A stretch of 29,094 nucleotides of DNA from CAYNGH01 sp964396845 (GCA_964396845.1 CAYNGH010000025.1:1-29094); one strand, 5' to 3'. Counted from the stretch's first letter, positions 7,652 through 16,528 are shown. Made by a program: numbers and translations. Notes: generated by a model not told the origin, from the sequence alone.

Positions 7652-10600
7652 ATGAAAAAATCCGATGTGGAGCTTTACCGGTTCAATTTGCGCCAGCAGA
7701 TGATCAGCAGACGGATCCATGAAATCGGGAAGTTATATCTGTCCAGGGATGAAATCGTCCCGGATCTGGCCTGGCGGGAAACATCCCAGAAGATTCATTC
7801 CCCGGCTATGATCCCGCCGGGTCAGTGGATGCCCCTCACCGACAGCTTCATTCCCCGTATGGAGGAAGACAGTCTTATATGGCTTCGGGGCAGTTTTTCC
7901 GGTAAAACATCAGAATATAACTGGTGCCCATGTCTGGTGGCGGAGTTTTACAATGACGAACCCGGCGGCGACAGGGAGATGGTGGAAGGCGCTCTGTGGG
8001 TCGATGGAAGCCTTTACCAGGGGTTTGACAGGCATCATCGGGAAGTGCTTCTGCCGGACATAGCCCCCGGCCTGGAGTGTCAGCTGACCCTGCGGGTTTA
8101 TTTTAAGCCCCATCACAGATACTGCCGGGTGGGGGCATGTCGCCTGCATCGGCTTCATCTGCCTGCATACCGGTTTTACCAGAAGATGAGCTGTCTTGTG
8201 GAGGTTCTGGATATTTCCCAACAGGAATCCCCCAGGACCCAGGCCCTGCTGGAGCTGATGGAGAAAATTCTCTCCATGATTCCCTTCACGGATCCCGGTA
8301 GCCAGGATTTTTACCGGGCAATTGAAACCGCAGAAGAACGGCTGACCATACCATCGGAGCTTACCGGCGGAGCCTGGGCCACGGCCCGGGTCACAGGCCA
8401 TGCCCATATTGATCTTGCGTGGTTGTGGCCGGTGTCAGAAACCCTGCTGAAGGTGGATCAGACCTTTGCCAACGCCTGCCGTCTGATGGAGGAATACCCT
8501 CATTTCACCTTTATCCAGAGCCAACCCCAGCTTTATGAATTTGCCCGGGCCCGCCAGGGGGATCTATTCGATAAGATAAAAAGCTACACAGCACAGGGCC
8601 GATGGATTCCTCAGGGTTCAACCTGGGTTGAATGCGACTGCAACATTCCATCGGGAGAATCCCTTGTCCGGCAGTTTCTCTATGGCAGAAACTATTTCCG
8701 CAAACATTTCGACACTGATTGTTCCATATTCTGGGTTCCCGACACCTTCGGCTTTAACGGTCAGATTCCCCAGATAATGAAACTTTCAGGAGTGGATTAT
8801 TTTGTCACCTCGAAAATCTCCTGGAACCAGTGTACCCGGTTTCCCCATGATTCCTTCCGATGGCAGGGGATTGACGGCACAACTGTACTGGCGTCATTCC
8901 TCAATGCCAGCAGGTGGAATGAAAACCAGGCCGCCACATATAACTCCATGCTCAACCCCAGTGAGGTCCGGGGAGCCTGGGCTGATTACGCCCAGAAAGA
9001 TATATTCAACGAGGTGATTATCTCCTATGGCTATGGCGACGGCGGAGGAGGGCCAACCCGGGAGATGCTGGAGAGGATGAACGTCATAGGAGGTCTTTCA
9101 GGGATTCCCGAGGTGACTCCCGGCAATCCCCTGGATACCTTTCACCAGCTGGAAAAGATACAGGATCAGCTTCCCCGTTGGCGGGGGGAACTTTATCTGG
9201 AATATCACCGGGGAACCCTTACCAGCCGGGGAGAAATAAAACGATGGAACCGCCGGGCCGAAGATGCCCTGAACCTGCTGGAAACTGCCATGGCACTGAA
9301 AATGCTGGCCACAGGAAAACCTGCTCCCCCTGATATGATTGAATTTTGTCATCGCCTGTGGAAGAAACTCCTGGCCAATCAGTTCCACGACATCATCGCC
9401 GGCTCATCAATACACCCGGTGAACATCGAAGCCTGTCAGGAACTTATGTCCATCGCAGAAGAAGCCCATGAAACTGCCCGGCAAACCCTGGCAAAGCTAT
9501 GGGGGGGATCCTTCATGTTCAACCCCGGCAGTTACCCGGCTACCGGCATTATCACCGACGAGATGCCCAACACCAATCCCCAGGCAGTGACCCTCAAGCC
9601 CCTGACGGGGATCCACCTGGGAGATATTTCCCAGGAACCTCAGGCTGTTCCATTGAAATACCACAGCCACAATCAGATTGAGAATAACTTTTACAAGGCT
9701 GTCATCAACCAGGAGGGAGAGATCACATCCCTTGTGGATTTGCGCAACACTTCAGGGGAGCTGGTGGAGCAGGGGAAAACCCTGAACCGGCTGAAGTTTT
9801 ATCAGGACCGGCCCATGAACTGGGATGCGTGGGATATTGACGAGTATTATACCGATTATCCCTTAGAAGGGTCGAAAATTATAGAAAACTGCTGGGTTGA
9901 GAAAACTCCCTGCCGGGGAATTTACCGAACCATCAAGAGATTCCGGGAATCGGAAATCCACCAGGATGCAGTGTTTTACAGCCATACTCCCCGCATCGAT
10001 TTTATCACCCGCATCAACTGGAAGAACCGCAATGTATTAATCAAGGCCGATTTTCCCTTCAACATCAACACCACTGAAGGGGTCTATGAGATACCCTTCG
10101 GCTTCATCCGCCGGCCCAGCCACAAAAACACCCTCCATGATCGGGCCATGTTTGAATGCGCCGGCCAGCGGTGGGCTGCAGTGTTTGAAAACAGCCGGGG
10201 AGGAGCAGTGCTCAACGACAGCAAATACGGCTATTCCACTCATGAAGGCTGTCTTTCCATCACCCTGCTAAAATCCGCCACATATCCCGACCCCGACGGC
10301 GAGGAAGGCGAACACCGCTTCACATATGCCCTTCTGCCCTGCGCCGCATCGGAACCCTGCGGGGAAATCCTCCAGGAGGCCCAACAGCTCAACTGCCCGC
10401 CCATAATCATCGCTGGTGATGCCGGACATGAAACATCCCCAACACCCATCACAGAACCCATGGTGCATGTGGAATGCCCGGAAAATCACGTGGTGGCAAG
10501 CGCCCTGAAACCGTCCCACAACGGCAGGGGAGTAATCCTCCGGCTGTATGAAGCCGTCAACCGCCGGGAAAATGAAGTCACCGTCACCCTGCCGGATACA

Positions 10601-10723
10601 GTAAGAGAAGTGTCAATGGTGAACCTGATGGAGGAAGATCCCGTCAAGCTTAAAAAAGAAGAAAACAAGGTGAGTTTCCCCATCAAACCTTTCCAGATAA
10701 TTACTCTGTTGCTTTCTTTATGA
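7652..10723 (+). CDS. GH38 family alpha-mannosidase
   Basis: The 1023-residue protein is a glycoside hydrolase family 38 enzyme, a retaining, metal-dependent alpha-mannosidase. The family motifs are in order: H250-A-H252-I-D254 (zinc ligands in GHAHIDLAWLWP), the nucleophile Asp364 in WVPDTFGF, YGDGGGG, and the late ligand His579 in NQFHDIIAG. A C-terminal beta-sandwich region follows. There is no signal peptide, so the enzyme should be cytoplasmic. Its EIIB neighbour recalls E. coli mngA-mngB, where a PTS imports mannosylglycerate and the GH38 enzyme cleaves it. The substrate here is not determined. ATG 7652 follows GGGGG by 5 bases; the in-frame TTG 7634 is less likely. Confidence 0.93.
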   Translation: MKKSDVELYRFNLRQQMISRRIHEIGKLYLSRDEIVPDLAWRETSQKIHSPAMIPPGQWMPLTDSFIPRMEEDSLIWLRGSFSGKTSEYNWCPCLVAEFYNDEPGGDREMVEGALWVDGSLYQGFDRHHREVLLPDIAPGLECQLTLRVYFKPHHRYCRVGACRLHRLHLPAYRFYQKMSCLVEVLDISQQESPRTQALLELMEKILSMIPFTDPGSQDFYRAIETAEERLTIPSELTGGAWATARVTGHAHIDLAWLWPVSETLLKVDQTFANACRLMEEYPHFTFIQSQPQLYEFARARQGDLFDKIKSYTAQGRWIPQGSTWVECDCNIPSGESLVRQFLYGRNYFRKHFDTDCSIFWVPDTFGFNGQIPQIMKLSGVDYFVTSKISWNQCTRFPHDSFRWQGIDGTTVLASFLNASRWNENQAATYNSMLNPSEVRGAWADYAQKDIFNEVIISYGYGDGGGGPTREMLERMNVIGGLSGIPEVTPGNPLDTFHQLEKIQDQLPRWRGELYLEYHRGTLTSRGEIKRWNRRAEDALNLLETAMALKMLATGKPAPPDMIEFCHRLWKKLLANQFHDIIAGSSIHPVNIEACQELMSIAEEAHETARQTLAKLWGGSFMFNPGSYPATGIITDEMPNTNPQAVTLKPLTGIHLGDISQEPQAVPLKYHSHNQIENNFYKAVINQEGEITSLVDLRNTSGELVEQGKTLNRLKFYQDRPMNWDAWDIDEYYTDYPLEGSKIIENCWVEKTPCRGIYRTIKRFRESEIHQDAVFYSHTPRIDFITRINWKNRNVLIKADFPFNINTTEGVYEIPFGFIRRPSHKNTLHDRAMFECAGQRWAAVFENSRGGAVLNDSKYGYSTHEGCLSITLLKSATYPDPDGEEGEHRFTYALLPCAASEPCGEILQEAQQLNCPPIIIAGDAGHETSPTPITEPMVHVECPENHVVASALKPSHNGRGVILRLYEAVNRRENEVTVTLPDTVREVSMVNLMEEDPVKLKKEENKVSFPIKPFQIITLLLSL

Positions 10724-10727
10724 GGGA

Positions 10728-10760
10728 AACCCCATATGGGCATTTTGGTTTTATGGGGTT
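10728..10760. terminator. Inverted repeat between convergent genes
   Basis: AACCCCAT (10728-10735) and ATGGGGTT (10753-10760) form an 8-bp stem around a 17-base loop just after the alpha-mannosidase stop. The convergent lipoprotein gene ends at 10768. There is no T-run after the stem on the plus strand, so any terminator function is a guess from position. Confidence 0.35.
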
Positions 10761-10767
10761 GCCGGGT

Positions 10768-11808
10768 TCATTGAATTATCAGGAGTTCACCGGGACTTCG
10801 TCCTGTGTCGATTACATGTTCGGTGGTGTATTTATTGGGGTCCATCACCATAATCAGGTCTGCCGAGGTTGAAGGAATCAGGAAATATTTTTTGTCGGGG
10901 AGATACTGGAAATCCCCGGGGGATCCGTAATCCAGATTGATAATCTCGTCGATGGAATAATCCGACAGCTTGATGACCGCCATTTCATCGCTTCCCAGGA
11001 CAAAAAGCCGGCTTCCATCGGAGCTTTTGACAATCCGGACAATATTGCTGACCACGTTGTCAATCCTCTGAGTGAATATTTCAGTGACAGGGTCAAATAT
11101 CTTCACATTCCCCTGGTTGCCGGTTTCCGCCATGTAAAAAAGGCCGTTGTCAGGGTCATACTGGCCCACGGAAAAGGATTCCGGCACAAGAATATCCGAC
11201 AGACGGGCATCGGTGGCAGTGTTGACCACATAAATCCGCCCCAGGGATGGATCCGTGAGATAAAGCCGGGAACCGTCACTATTGAAATAATAGTTGTCCA
11301 TGGAAGTGGACCCCAGGTTGAACCCCCTGATGAAAGATCGATCGGAAACATCCATCACCGCCAGTCCCGAGGGTTCATAAGATGTGAGGATATAAGCCTT
11401 CTGGCCGTCACGGCTGAAAATCATCCGGCGGTTTGACTGGGGCTGAGGAGTGCCTACCTCGAAGACAAAGGTTTCATCGATGGAGTCGTCATCGGAATTG
11501 ATTGTGGTTATGCTGTTTGTCCCCGACAAAAGAGCATAAACCAAGGCACTCCCAGGATCCTTTGCCAGAAACTGGGGACTGGAATCCAGATCGATGATTT
11601 CGGTCTTCTCGCTCTTTTCCCTGGGCAAAACTGTTATGGTATTGTCCGACTGATTTGGGACATAAATTTTATAGCCCAGGTCAACGGAATCGGATTTCCA
11701 TGCACTGCATCCGGACCCGACAATAAAAAAAAGCAGCATCACTGCCGCCACTGCAAAACTGGTTGATAAATTTCGGGAAGGTTTATGGCCCCTTAATCTC
11801 AAGTTCAT
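10768..11808 (-). CDS. Beta-propeller (YVTN-like) probable lipoprotein
   Basis: The 346-residue protein starts with a basic N-terminus and a hydrophobic helix (about 18-32), then Cys34 in VGSGC. This is a loose lipobox, because -3 is Gly rather than Leu. The remainder repeats short strands of the kind KIYVPNQSDNTITV, KAYILTSYEPSGLAVMD, RLYLTDPSLGRIYVVN and LFVLGSDEMAVI. These are the blades of a YVTN/NHL-like beta-propeller, with about seven repeats of roughly 40 residues. Such proteins are usually periplasmic or surface binding scaffolds; the ligand is unknown. Its first 26 bases overlap the end of the response regulator gene, so the two are translated from one message. Confidence 0.82.
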   Translation of the reverse strand: MNLRLRGHKPSRNLSTSFAVAAVMLLFFIVGSGCSAWKSDSVDLGYKIYVPNQSDNTITVLPREKSEKTEIIDLDSSPQFLAKDPGSALVYALLSGTNSITTINSDDDSIDETFVFEVGTPQPQSNRRMIFSRDGQKAYILTSYEPSGLAVMDVSDRSFIRGFNLGSTSMDNYYFNSDGSRLYLTDPSLGRIYVVNTATDARLSDILVPESFSVGQYDPDNGLFYMAETGNQGNVKIFDPVTEIFTQRIDNVVSNIVRIVKSSDGSRLFVLGSDEMAVIKLSDYSIDEIINLDYGSPGDFQYLPDKKYFLIPSTSADLIMVMDPNKYTTEHVIDTGRSPGELLIIQ

Positions 11809-12238
11809 GTATTATATCCTCGTCTTTCCGGTTATAAGACAAAATTTTACTGTTATTCTCCCGGATTTCTTCATCACTCTTTTCCAAAACCCTCCGGACT
11901 GTGGAAACAAAATCCCCCAGAGAAAAAGGCTTCTGGATGAAATTCTGACGACAGTCCGGGGGAACATCATCGTCGCCGTAACCACTGCAGAGGATTACCC
12001 GGATATTGGGATTATTTGAGTATATGTGCCGGTAAACATCAATCCCCGTAATATCTGGCATGCGAATGTCCAGGACCGCCATGAATATATCATCAGAATT
12101 GGCATTGAACAGATCGATGGCACGGGTGCCGTTTTCTGCGGGGATCACATCAAACCCTTCACCCTTGAGGATTCTGGTGGTCAACTTCCGGATGAATCTC
12201 TCATCGTCGGCTATAAGAATTTTCCGGGTTTTTTTCAT
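11783..12238 (-). CDS. Single-domain response regulator
   Basis: This is a CheY-like receiver protein of 151 residues. It has the acidic pair Asp11-Asp12 (LIADDERFIRKL), the phospho-acceptor Asp57 in AVLDIRMPD, Ser85 in the switch position (LCSGYG) and Lys103 in FIQKPFS. No DNA-binding or enzymatic output domain follows. The last 30 residues are a charged helical tail. It probably signals by protein contact. No histidine kinase lies in the window. GGCGGGGA precedes the ATG. A sigma70-type promoter is visible about 70 bases upstream, and the downstream lipoprotein gene overlaps its 3' end. Confidence 0.9.
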   Translation of the reverse strand: MKKTRKILIADDERFIRKLTTRILKGEGFDVIPAENGTRAIDLFNANSDDIFMAVLDIRMPDITGIDVYRHIYSNNPNIRVILCSGYGDDDVPPDCRQNFIQKPFSLGDFVSTVRRVLEKSDEEIRENNSKILSYNRKDEDIIHELEIKGP

Positions 12239-12753
12239 TTTTCCCCGCCTGAAAAAATCAAGTTGTTTTTTTATTTATTTTCAATATAGTTTTTCCCTGC
12301 CTTATAAAATTATAATTCTAAATATTATCAAGATCAATATACTAACAAGACATAATATACTAATAAAAGGTATATAATACATGTGAAAATATTATCTCTC
12401 TTGTAAATAAATCAATCTTTCCGGAATCAATTTAATTACTGCAGGCATGGTAAAACTGGGTTATACAACTAAAACAGATTATAAATTTTATCTACAGAAA
12501 AGCGGGTGAATTTTTCAAATATATGGACAAACCCCACCAGGGATGAAAAAATGGCAAAAACCCAGAAGAGAGCATTGGCCATGAGTCTTTGGAGGAATAA
12601 TCTGAACTTATCCAAGGGTGGAGCCTCCTGGGAGGATTGATGCAAGATTTGCCGTGCGACAAAAGAATTATAGCAGAATAATCCCTGACCTTCAAGGGGA
12701 GGGATACTGGCAGGAAAGGCGAAAATCCAAAAAAAATTATGGCGGTGAATCCC
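12239..12753. other. Intergenic region between response regulator and tyrS
   Basis: This is a 515-base gap between divergent genes. The left half (12240-12480) is AT-rich and holds the minus-strand promoter. The right half probably includes the tyrS leader. It contains CCTCC/GGAGG (12624-12635) and a two-part hairpin at 12681-12705 (ATCCCT/AGGGAT enclosing CCTT/AAGG). I see no convincing gene. A 101-codon minus-strand frame here overlaps the tyrS start, and although it encodes one hydrophobic stretch it has no other support. Confidence 0.5.
12309..12337 (-). promoter_or_regulatory. Sigma70-type promoter for the response regulator pair
   Basis: Reading the minus strand, TTGATC (12337-12332) and a perfect TATAAT (12314-12309) are separated by 17 bases. 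Transcription would start near 12302 and give a leader of about 64 bases before the ATG at 12238. The surrounding sequence is very AT-rich, which makes chance matches more likely. Confidence 0.55.
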
Positions 12754-14025
12754 ATGAAATCCATGCAAGTGCAAAACCCTGCAATAAATTTTAACCCGAC
12801 AAATTTTACTCCTGAGGATTTAAAAATACTGGGAGATGACTTGGAGCGTCTTGCCAGAGGAACTGCAGAGATCATAACCGGCGACGATCTGGCAAGGAAA
12901 ATCATTAAAAGCCGCCGGGAGAAGAAACCTCTGAAAATCAAGCTGGGGATAGATCCCACTGCTCCATCGGTTCACCTGGGCTTTGCGGTAGTGCTTCGAA
13001 AGATGCGGCAGTTTCAGGACATGGGGCATCGAATCCAGCTTCTCATCGGCGATTTCACTGCCCGGGTGGGGGACCCAACAGGAAGATCCGAAACCCGCAA
13101 AATGCTGACACCGGAGGAAATCAATAAAAATGCCGAATCTTATCGGGATCAGCTTTCGATTATTCTGGACCCGGAGAAAACCGATGTGGTTTTCAACAGC
13201 CAGTGGCTGGAGCCGATGAATTTTTCCGACATATTGAACCTGACAGCAAAATATACCGTGGCCCGCATAATGGAACGGGATGATTTTGCCAACCGGTTTC
13301 GGGAGGGACATTCCATCGGAATGCACGAGATCCTCTACCCCCTGATGCAGGGATATGACTCGGTGGCCCTCAGAAGCGATGTGGAGATGGGGGGGACAGA
13401 TCAAAAGTTCAACATCCTGGTGGGGCGGGATCTCCAGCGGGATTACGGCATTGAGCCTCAGGCGGTCTTTCTGATGCCAATTCTGGAAGGCACCGATGGA
13501 ATCCGAAAAATGAGCAAATCCTATGGCAACTATATAGGCATAAACGAAGAGCCCACCCAGATGTTCGGCAAGATCATGTCCATCCCCGATGAGTTGATTT
13601 CCCGATACTTCGAGCTTTGCACCGATGTACCCATGGATGAGGTTCGAGCCATGGAAAACAGCATCAGGTCCGGCAGGGCAAATCCCCGGGATGTGAAGAT
13701 GCGCCTGGGTTGTGAGATTGTGGCAATATACCACGACAGGCAGAAGGCAGAGCAGGCCCGGGAGGAATTCATCCGGGTGTTTTCCCGGAAGGAACTGCCG
13801 GAAAATATGCCGGAAATCAAAATATCCCAGAGCACTATGACAATGATTGATCTGCTGGTGGAGGCGGGGTTTGCCTCCAGCAAACGGGAGGCCCGCCGGC
13901 TGACAAGTCAGGGCGCCGTCAAGATTGACGGTGAACGATATGATGATCCCACAGGGGATTTGCACATAAATGACGGGATGATCCTGCAGGCGGGAAACCG
14001 TCGATTTGCCCGGCTGACCCGTTAG
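12754..14025 (+). CDS. tyrS: Tyrosyl-tRNA synthetase
   Basis: This class I aminoacyl-tRNA synthetase charges tRNA-Tyr. The protein is 423 residues from ATG 12754. It has the HIGH-type motif as HLGF in DPTAPSVHLGFAVVLRKMRQ, then GDFTARVGDPTGRSE, the tyrosine-site segment LMQGYDSVALRSDVEMGGTD, and KMSKS in IRKMSKSYGN. A C-terminal S4 RNA-binding domain follows (about 355-420: IDLLVEAGFASSKREARRL). These features fit the TyrZ-like branch of TyrRS. The start could also be ATG 12739. I prefer 12754 because GGTGA lies 5 bases upstream, while 12739 has its nearest purine-rich site 18 bases away. It converges on the htrA-like gene. Confidence 0.95.
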   Translation: MKSMQVQNPAINFNPTNFTPEDLKILGDDLERLARGTAEIITGDDLARKIIKSRREKKPLKIKLGIDPTAPSVHLGFAVVLRKMRQFQDMGHRIQLLIGDFTARVGDPTGRSETRKMLTPEEINKNAESYRDQLSIILDPEKTDVVFNSQWLEPMNFSDILNLTAKYTVARIMERDDFANRFREGHSIGMHEILYPLMQGYDSVALRSDVEMGGTDQKFNILVGRDLQRDYGIEPQAVFLMPILEGTDGIRKMSKSYGNYIGINEEPTQMFGKIMSIPDELISRYFELCTDVPMDEVRAMENSIRSGRANPRDVKMRLGCEIVAIYHDRQKAEQAREEFIRVFSRKELPENMPEIKISQSTMTMIDLLVEAGFASSKREARRLTSQGAVKIDGERYDDPTGDLHINDGMILQAGNRRFARLTR

Positions 14026-14030
14026 CAGAT

Positions 14031-14043
14031 CCGGCAGTGCCGG
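14031..14043. terminator. Short palindrome between tyrS and htrA-like gene
   Basis: CCGGCA and TGCCGG face each other around a single G, six bases after the tyrS stop, followed by GCAATTTTATT. With a realistic loop only about 4 bp would pair. It is a weak candidate terminator for tyrS, supported mainly by its place between convergent genes. Confidence 0.3.
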
Positions 14044-14049
14044 GCAATT

Positions 14050-15084
14050 TTATTGAGGAACTGTCCGCTGAGAAATCTTCACATCCACGGTCATTCGTTT
14101 TTCTTCCCGCCACAGGAGTATTTCCATATTATCTCCCGGTTTCTTTTCCGAGAGGATCTTTTGAAAGTCCTCCACATTTCGAACCAGTTGATTATCAACC
14201 CGGATGACGATATCTGCCCTTCGCAAGCCGGCCCTTTCCGCAGGGCTTACCGGCTGAATCTCGGTGATCATAACCCCCATATTCACCGGGAACATGTTCA
14301 TCTCCGCCATTTCACGGGTGATGGTTCGTCCATTGATGCCGATCCATGGCTTGGGGCTGTATTTAACTTCCCTGGCCATCAATACCCTGGCAACATCCAA
14401 AGCCCTGTGAATGGGAATGGCAAAACCCAGCCCCTGGGCAGAATGCCCCCTCTGGCCTGTGTAAACCAGTGTGTTGATGCCTATCACCCGGCCGTCAGAA
14501 TTGATGAGAGCGCCTCCGGAGTTTCCGGGGTTGATGGCGGCATCGGTCTGGATAAGGTCTTTATAGATGATTCCCGAGGCTGGAATCCTGCGGTCCAGGG
14601 CTGATATGATGCCCCGGGATACTGAGCCTTCAAATTTGTAGGGGTTGCCGATGGCAATGGCCACCTGTCCGATTTTTAGTTTCCGGGAGTCCCCCCAGTT
14701 GGGAACCGTCAGCCCCGAGGAGTTTATTTTTAAAACAGCCAGGTCATTCTGGGGACTCTGGCCCACAAGCACTGCATTGAACTTTTTTTTGTTATACAGA
14801 GTAACAACAATCCGAGAGGCATTTCGCAGAACATGGAGATTTGTCAGGATGTAGCCGTTATCCTTGAGGATTATTCCCGATCCCAGCCCGCTATCTCCCT
14901 TGCCGGTGACAGTTTCAATTTTTACCACCGAGGGGCTTACCCGGTTGATGGCCCGAATCATCTTCTGTTCATCATTATCGGGGCTTCCGGTTTCATCCTG
15001 AGCTGATGCGGGAATAATCACACACAGCAGGAAAAAGAACAGCAATCCCAATACAGCCGTTGTTTTCCGATTTATCGTTGTCAT
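14050..15084 (-). CDS. HtrA/DegP-type periplasmic serine protease
   Basis: This is a trypsin-like quality-control protease of 344 residues. A signal peptide (1-28, ending in AQD after IIPASA) sends it to the periplasm. The catalytic triad is His84 (TNLHVL), Asp114 (NDLAVLKI) and Ser189 (PGNSGGAL). A single PDZ domain covers about residues 245-335 (GVMITEIQPVSPAERAGLRRADIVIRVD), as in DegS and short HtrA proteins rather than DegP, which has two. On the coding strand the ATG at 15084 is preceded by GGTGA. It converges on tyrS and is divergent from the small membrane transporter gene across a 196-base gap. Confidence 0.93.
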   Translation of the reverse strand: MTTINRKTTAVLGLLFFFLLCVIIPASAQDETGSPDNDEQKMIRAINRVSPSVVKIETVTGKGDSGLGSGIILKDNGYILTNLHVLRNASRIVVTLYNKKKFNAVLVGQSPQNDLAVLKINSSGLTVPNWGDSRKLKIGQVAIAIGNPYKFEGSVSRGIISALDRRIPASGIIYKDLIQTDAAINPGNSGGALINSDGRVIGINTLVYTGQRGHSAQGLGFAIPIHRALDVARVLMAREVKYSPKPWIGINGRTITREMAEMNMFPVNMGVMITEIQPVSPAERAGLRRADIVIRVDNQLVRNVEDFQKILSEKKPGDNMEILLWREEKRMTVDVKISQRTVPQ

Positions 15085-15280
15085 ATCGTCACCATATCCT
15101 GCATGATTTTTGATATACCCGATATTTTTCTTATAACCCGTCTTATCCCTTCCAATAGTCGCAGGGGTTGGAATTTTTTTCCGGAATCAGGGCCGGATCC
15201 GCAGGAAAAATCCTCCGGAAAAAGCATTTACTTGAAGTGTCAGTATTTACGAGAGATTACACCAGAGGAGGTTTCCACTC

Positions 15281-15643
15281 TTGGGTATTTTAAAAAGTCC
15301 ATATTTTATGATTGCTGTGGCAATGACCCTGGGGGTCACCGGTCAATTCCTGTTCAAATCAGGTCTTGCGGGAAAGCATGTGGAGCTTTCTCCTGCGATG
15401 ATCCGGCTTTTTTTCACTCCCCACATATTCATGGGACTGGTATGTTATTTTGCATCCACCTTTTTCTATCTTTCCGCCCTGTCAAAACTGCCTCTGTCCA
15501 TCGCCTATCCCCTGATTTCCATCACCTACATCCTTGTATTCATAGTATCGATTTTTTTCCTGGGAGAGAAATACTCCCATGTGAAACTCCTGGGCAATAT
15601 ATTTATCATTGCCGGGGTAATCCTTATAAACATGGGGAAGTGA
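15281..15643 (+). CDS. Small four-helix EamA/SMR-type membrane protein
   Basis: The 120-residue protein has four predicted membrane helices (about 8-28, 42-66, 70-92 and 98-118). It carries the family pattern SALSKLPLSIAYPLISITYIL and a conserved Glu in FFLGEKYS. This fits the small multidrug resistance/EamA half-transporters, close to the ArnE/ArnF-like and YnfA-like proteins, which work as dimers. The substrate cannot be inferred. It starts with TTG at 15281. This is supported by a strong AGAGGAGG (15264-15271) nine bases upstream and by the absence of an upstream ATG. Confidence 0.82.
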   Translation: MGILKSPYFMIAVAMTLGVTGQFLFKSGLAGKHVELSPAMIRLFFTPHIFMGLVCYFASTFFYLSALSKLPLSIAYPLISITYILVFIVSIFFLGEKYSHVKLLGNIFIIAGVILINMGK

Positions 15644-15731
15644 ACAGGGAGTTTTTTGGGGCAAATTTTGAAGGGAAACCCTGAAGTTGCCAGAATATAA
15701 GCATGGAATTAGTTCGTTGAGGAGGTATATC

Positions 15732-16034
15732 ATGGAGAAGAATAGTGGATTGGGATTTGTATTGGGAATCTTGGTCGGTTCTCTTATAGGGGCATCAGTT
15801 GCCATATTGCTGGCTCCCCAGTCGGGAGAGGAAACCCGTGAAATTCTGCGGGAAAAGGCTGTTGACGCCCGTCGCAAGGCCAAGGAATTTGCAGAGGATT
15901 TCCGGGATGATGCCGAGGAATGGGTAGAAAAGGGCAAGAAATACATCGACGAAACCAAATCCCAGATTCTTGAGAAGGTCAAACAGGCCAAGGAAAAAGC
16001 AGAAATCGCCGAGGAATCTCCTGCTGAGGCCTGA
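15732..16034 (+). CDS. YtxH domain protein
   Basis: This is a 100-residue protein of the YtxH family. An N-terminal glycine-rich membrane helix (about 7-27, GFVLGILVGSLIGASVAILLA) is followed by the family motif APQSGEETREIL. A long, highly charged amphipathic helix fills the rest and is probably coiled coil. The family is linked to general stress in Bacillus but has no proven biochemical role. GAGGAGG lies just ahead of ATG 15732; the open frame back to 15687 has no ribosome site. A strong terminator follows at once, so the gene is the end of its transcript. Confidence 0.88.
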   Translation: MEKNSGLGFVLGILVGSLIGASVAILLAPQSGEETREILREKAVDARRKAKEFAEDFRDDAEEWVEKGKKYIDETKSQILEKVKQAKEKAEIAEESPAEA

Positions 16035-16055
16035 CATCCGGGTAAAAATTGCAGC

Positions 16056-16087
16056 AAAAGGAGTGCCTTTGCCGCAGCACTCCTTTT
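16056..16087 (+). terminator. Intrinsic terminator after the YtxH gene
   Basis: AAAAGGAGTGC (16056-16066) pairs perfectly with GCACTCCTTTT (16077-16087) around a 10-base loop. The 11-bp stem ends in a T-run, 22 bases after the YtxH stop codon. Confidence 0.85.
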
Positions 16088-16124
16088 CGAATATTTAATA
16101 TGTTTTGCGAAGGGAGGGAGATAA

Positions 16125-16469
16125 ATGGACATCAAGATAGAAACCAGGGAACTGGGTAATGAAGCCCAGGCAGTAGAGGTCCATGGCGAGATTGACGTTT
16201 ATACCTCACCCAAGGTCAAGGAGATAATCACCGAGCTTATAGAAAAGGGGAACCATCGCCTGATTATCAATCTTGAGGGAGTCCGTTATATCGACAGCAC
16301 CGGCCTTGGGGTTCTCATCGGGGCTTTAAAAAAAGTCCGGGAGAAAGAAGGCTGTATAAATCTTGTCTGTAACAACCCGCAGATCAAGAAAATCTTTAAT
16401 ATCACTGGGCTTGTGAAGATTTTTGGGATTTTCAACACTGAAGATGAAGCCCTGAAAAACCTGAAATAA
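16125..16469 (+). CDS. Anti-anti-sigma factor (STAS domain)
   Basis: This is a 114-residue single STAS domain of the SpoIIAA/RsbV type. The phosphorylatable serine is Ser58 in YIDSTGLGVLIGAL, and the N-terminal VEVHGEIDVYTSPKVKE strand-helix is typical. In the known partner-switch systems, the unphosphorylated form binds an anti-sigma kinase and frees a sigma factor, and phosphorylation on this serine reverses that. No kinase, phosphatase or sigma factor is adjacent, so the partner is unknown. GGGAGGGAG gives a good ribosome site. It sits alone between two hairpins (16056-16087 and 16486-16528) and is probably transcribed on its own. Confidence 0.92.
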   Translation: MDIKIETRELGNEAQAVEVHGEIDVYTSPKVKEIITELIEKGNHRLIINLEGVRYIDSTGLGVLIGALKKVREKEGCINLVCNNPQIKKIFNITGLVKIFGIFNTEDEALKNLK

Positions 16470-16485
16470 ATCACCGCAATCATTC

Positions 16486-16528
16486 AATAAACCCGCTTCA
16501 GCCATAAGCCATGGTATGCGGGTTTATT
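16486..16528. terminator. Hairpin after the STAS gene
   Basis: AATAAACCCGC (16486-16496) and GCGGGTTTATT (16518-16528) form a perfect 11-bp stem. The 21-base loop has its own CCAT/ATGG pairing. It lies 17 bases after the STAS stop and can fold on either strand; the T-rich 3' arm suits a terminator. Confidence 0.7.

Noticed and set aside
12614..12705. T-box leader for tyrS
   Set aside because: AAGGGTGGAGCC (12614-12625) resembles the AGGGTGGNACC T-box core and a hairpin follows. However, the ACC that should follow is missing, UGGA would not match the tRNA-Tyr acceptor end, and there is no T-run. An Infernal search with the T-box model would settle it.
12469..12774. Minus-strand 101-codon frame upstream of tyrS
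   Set aside because: It overlaps the tyrS start, has no ribosome site, and has only one hydrophobic stretch in AT-rich sequence.
15103..15684. 193-codon plus-strand frame
   Set aside because: It overlaps the small membrane transporter in another frame, and its composition (rich in His, Pro and Ser) is non-coding in type.
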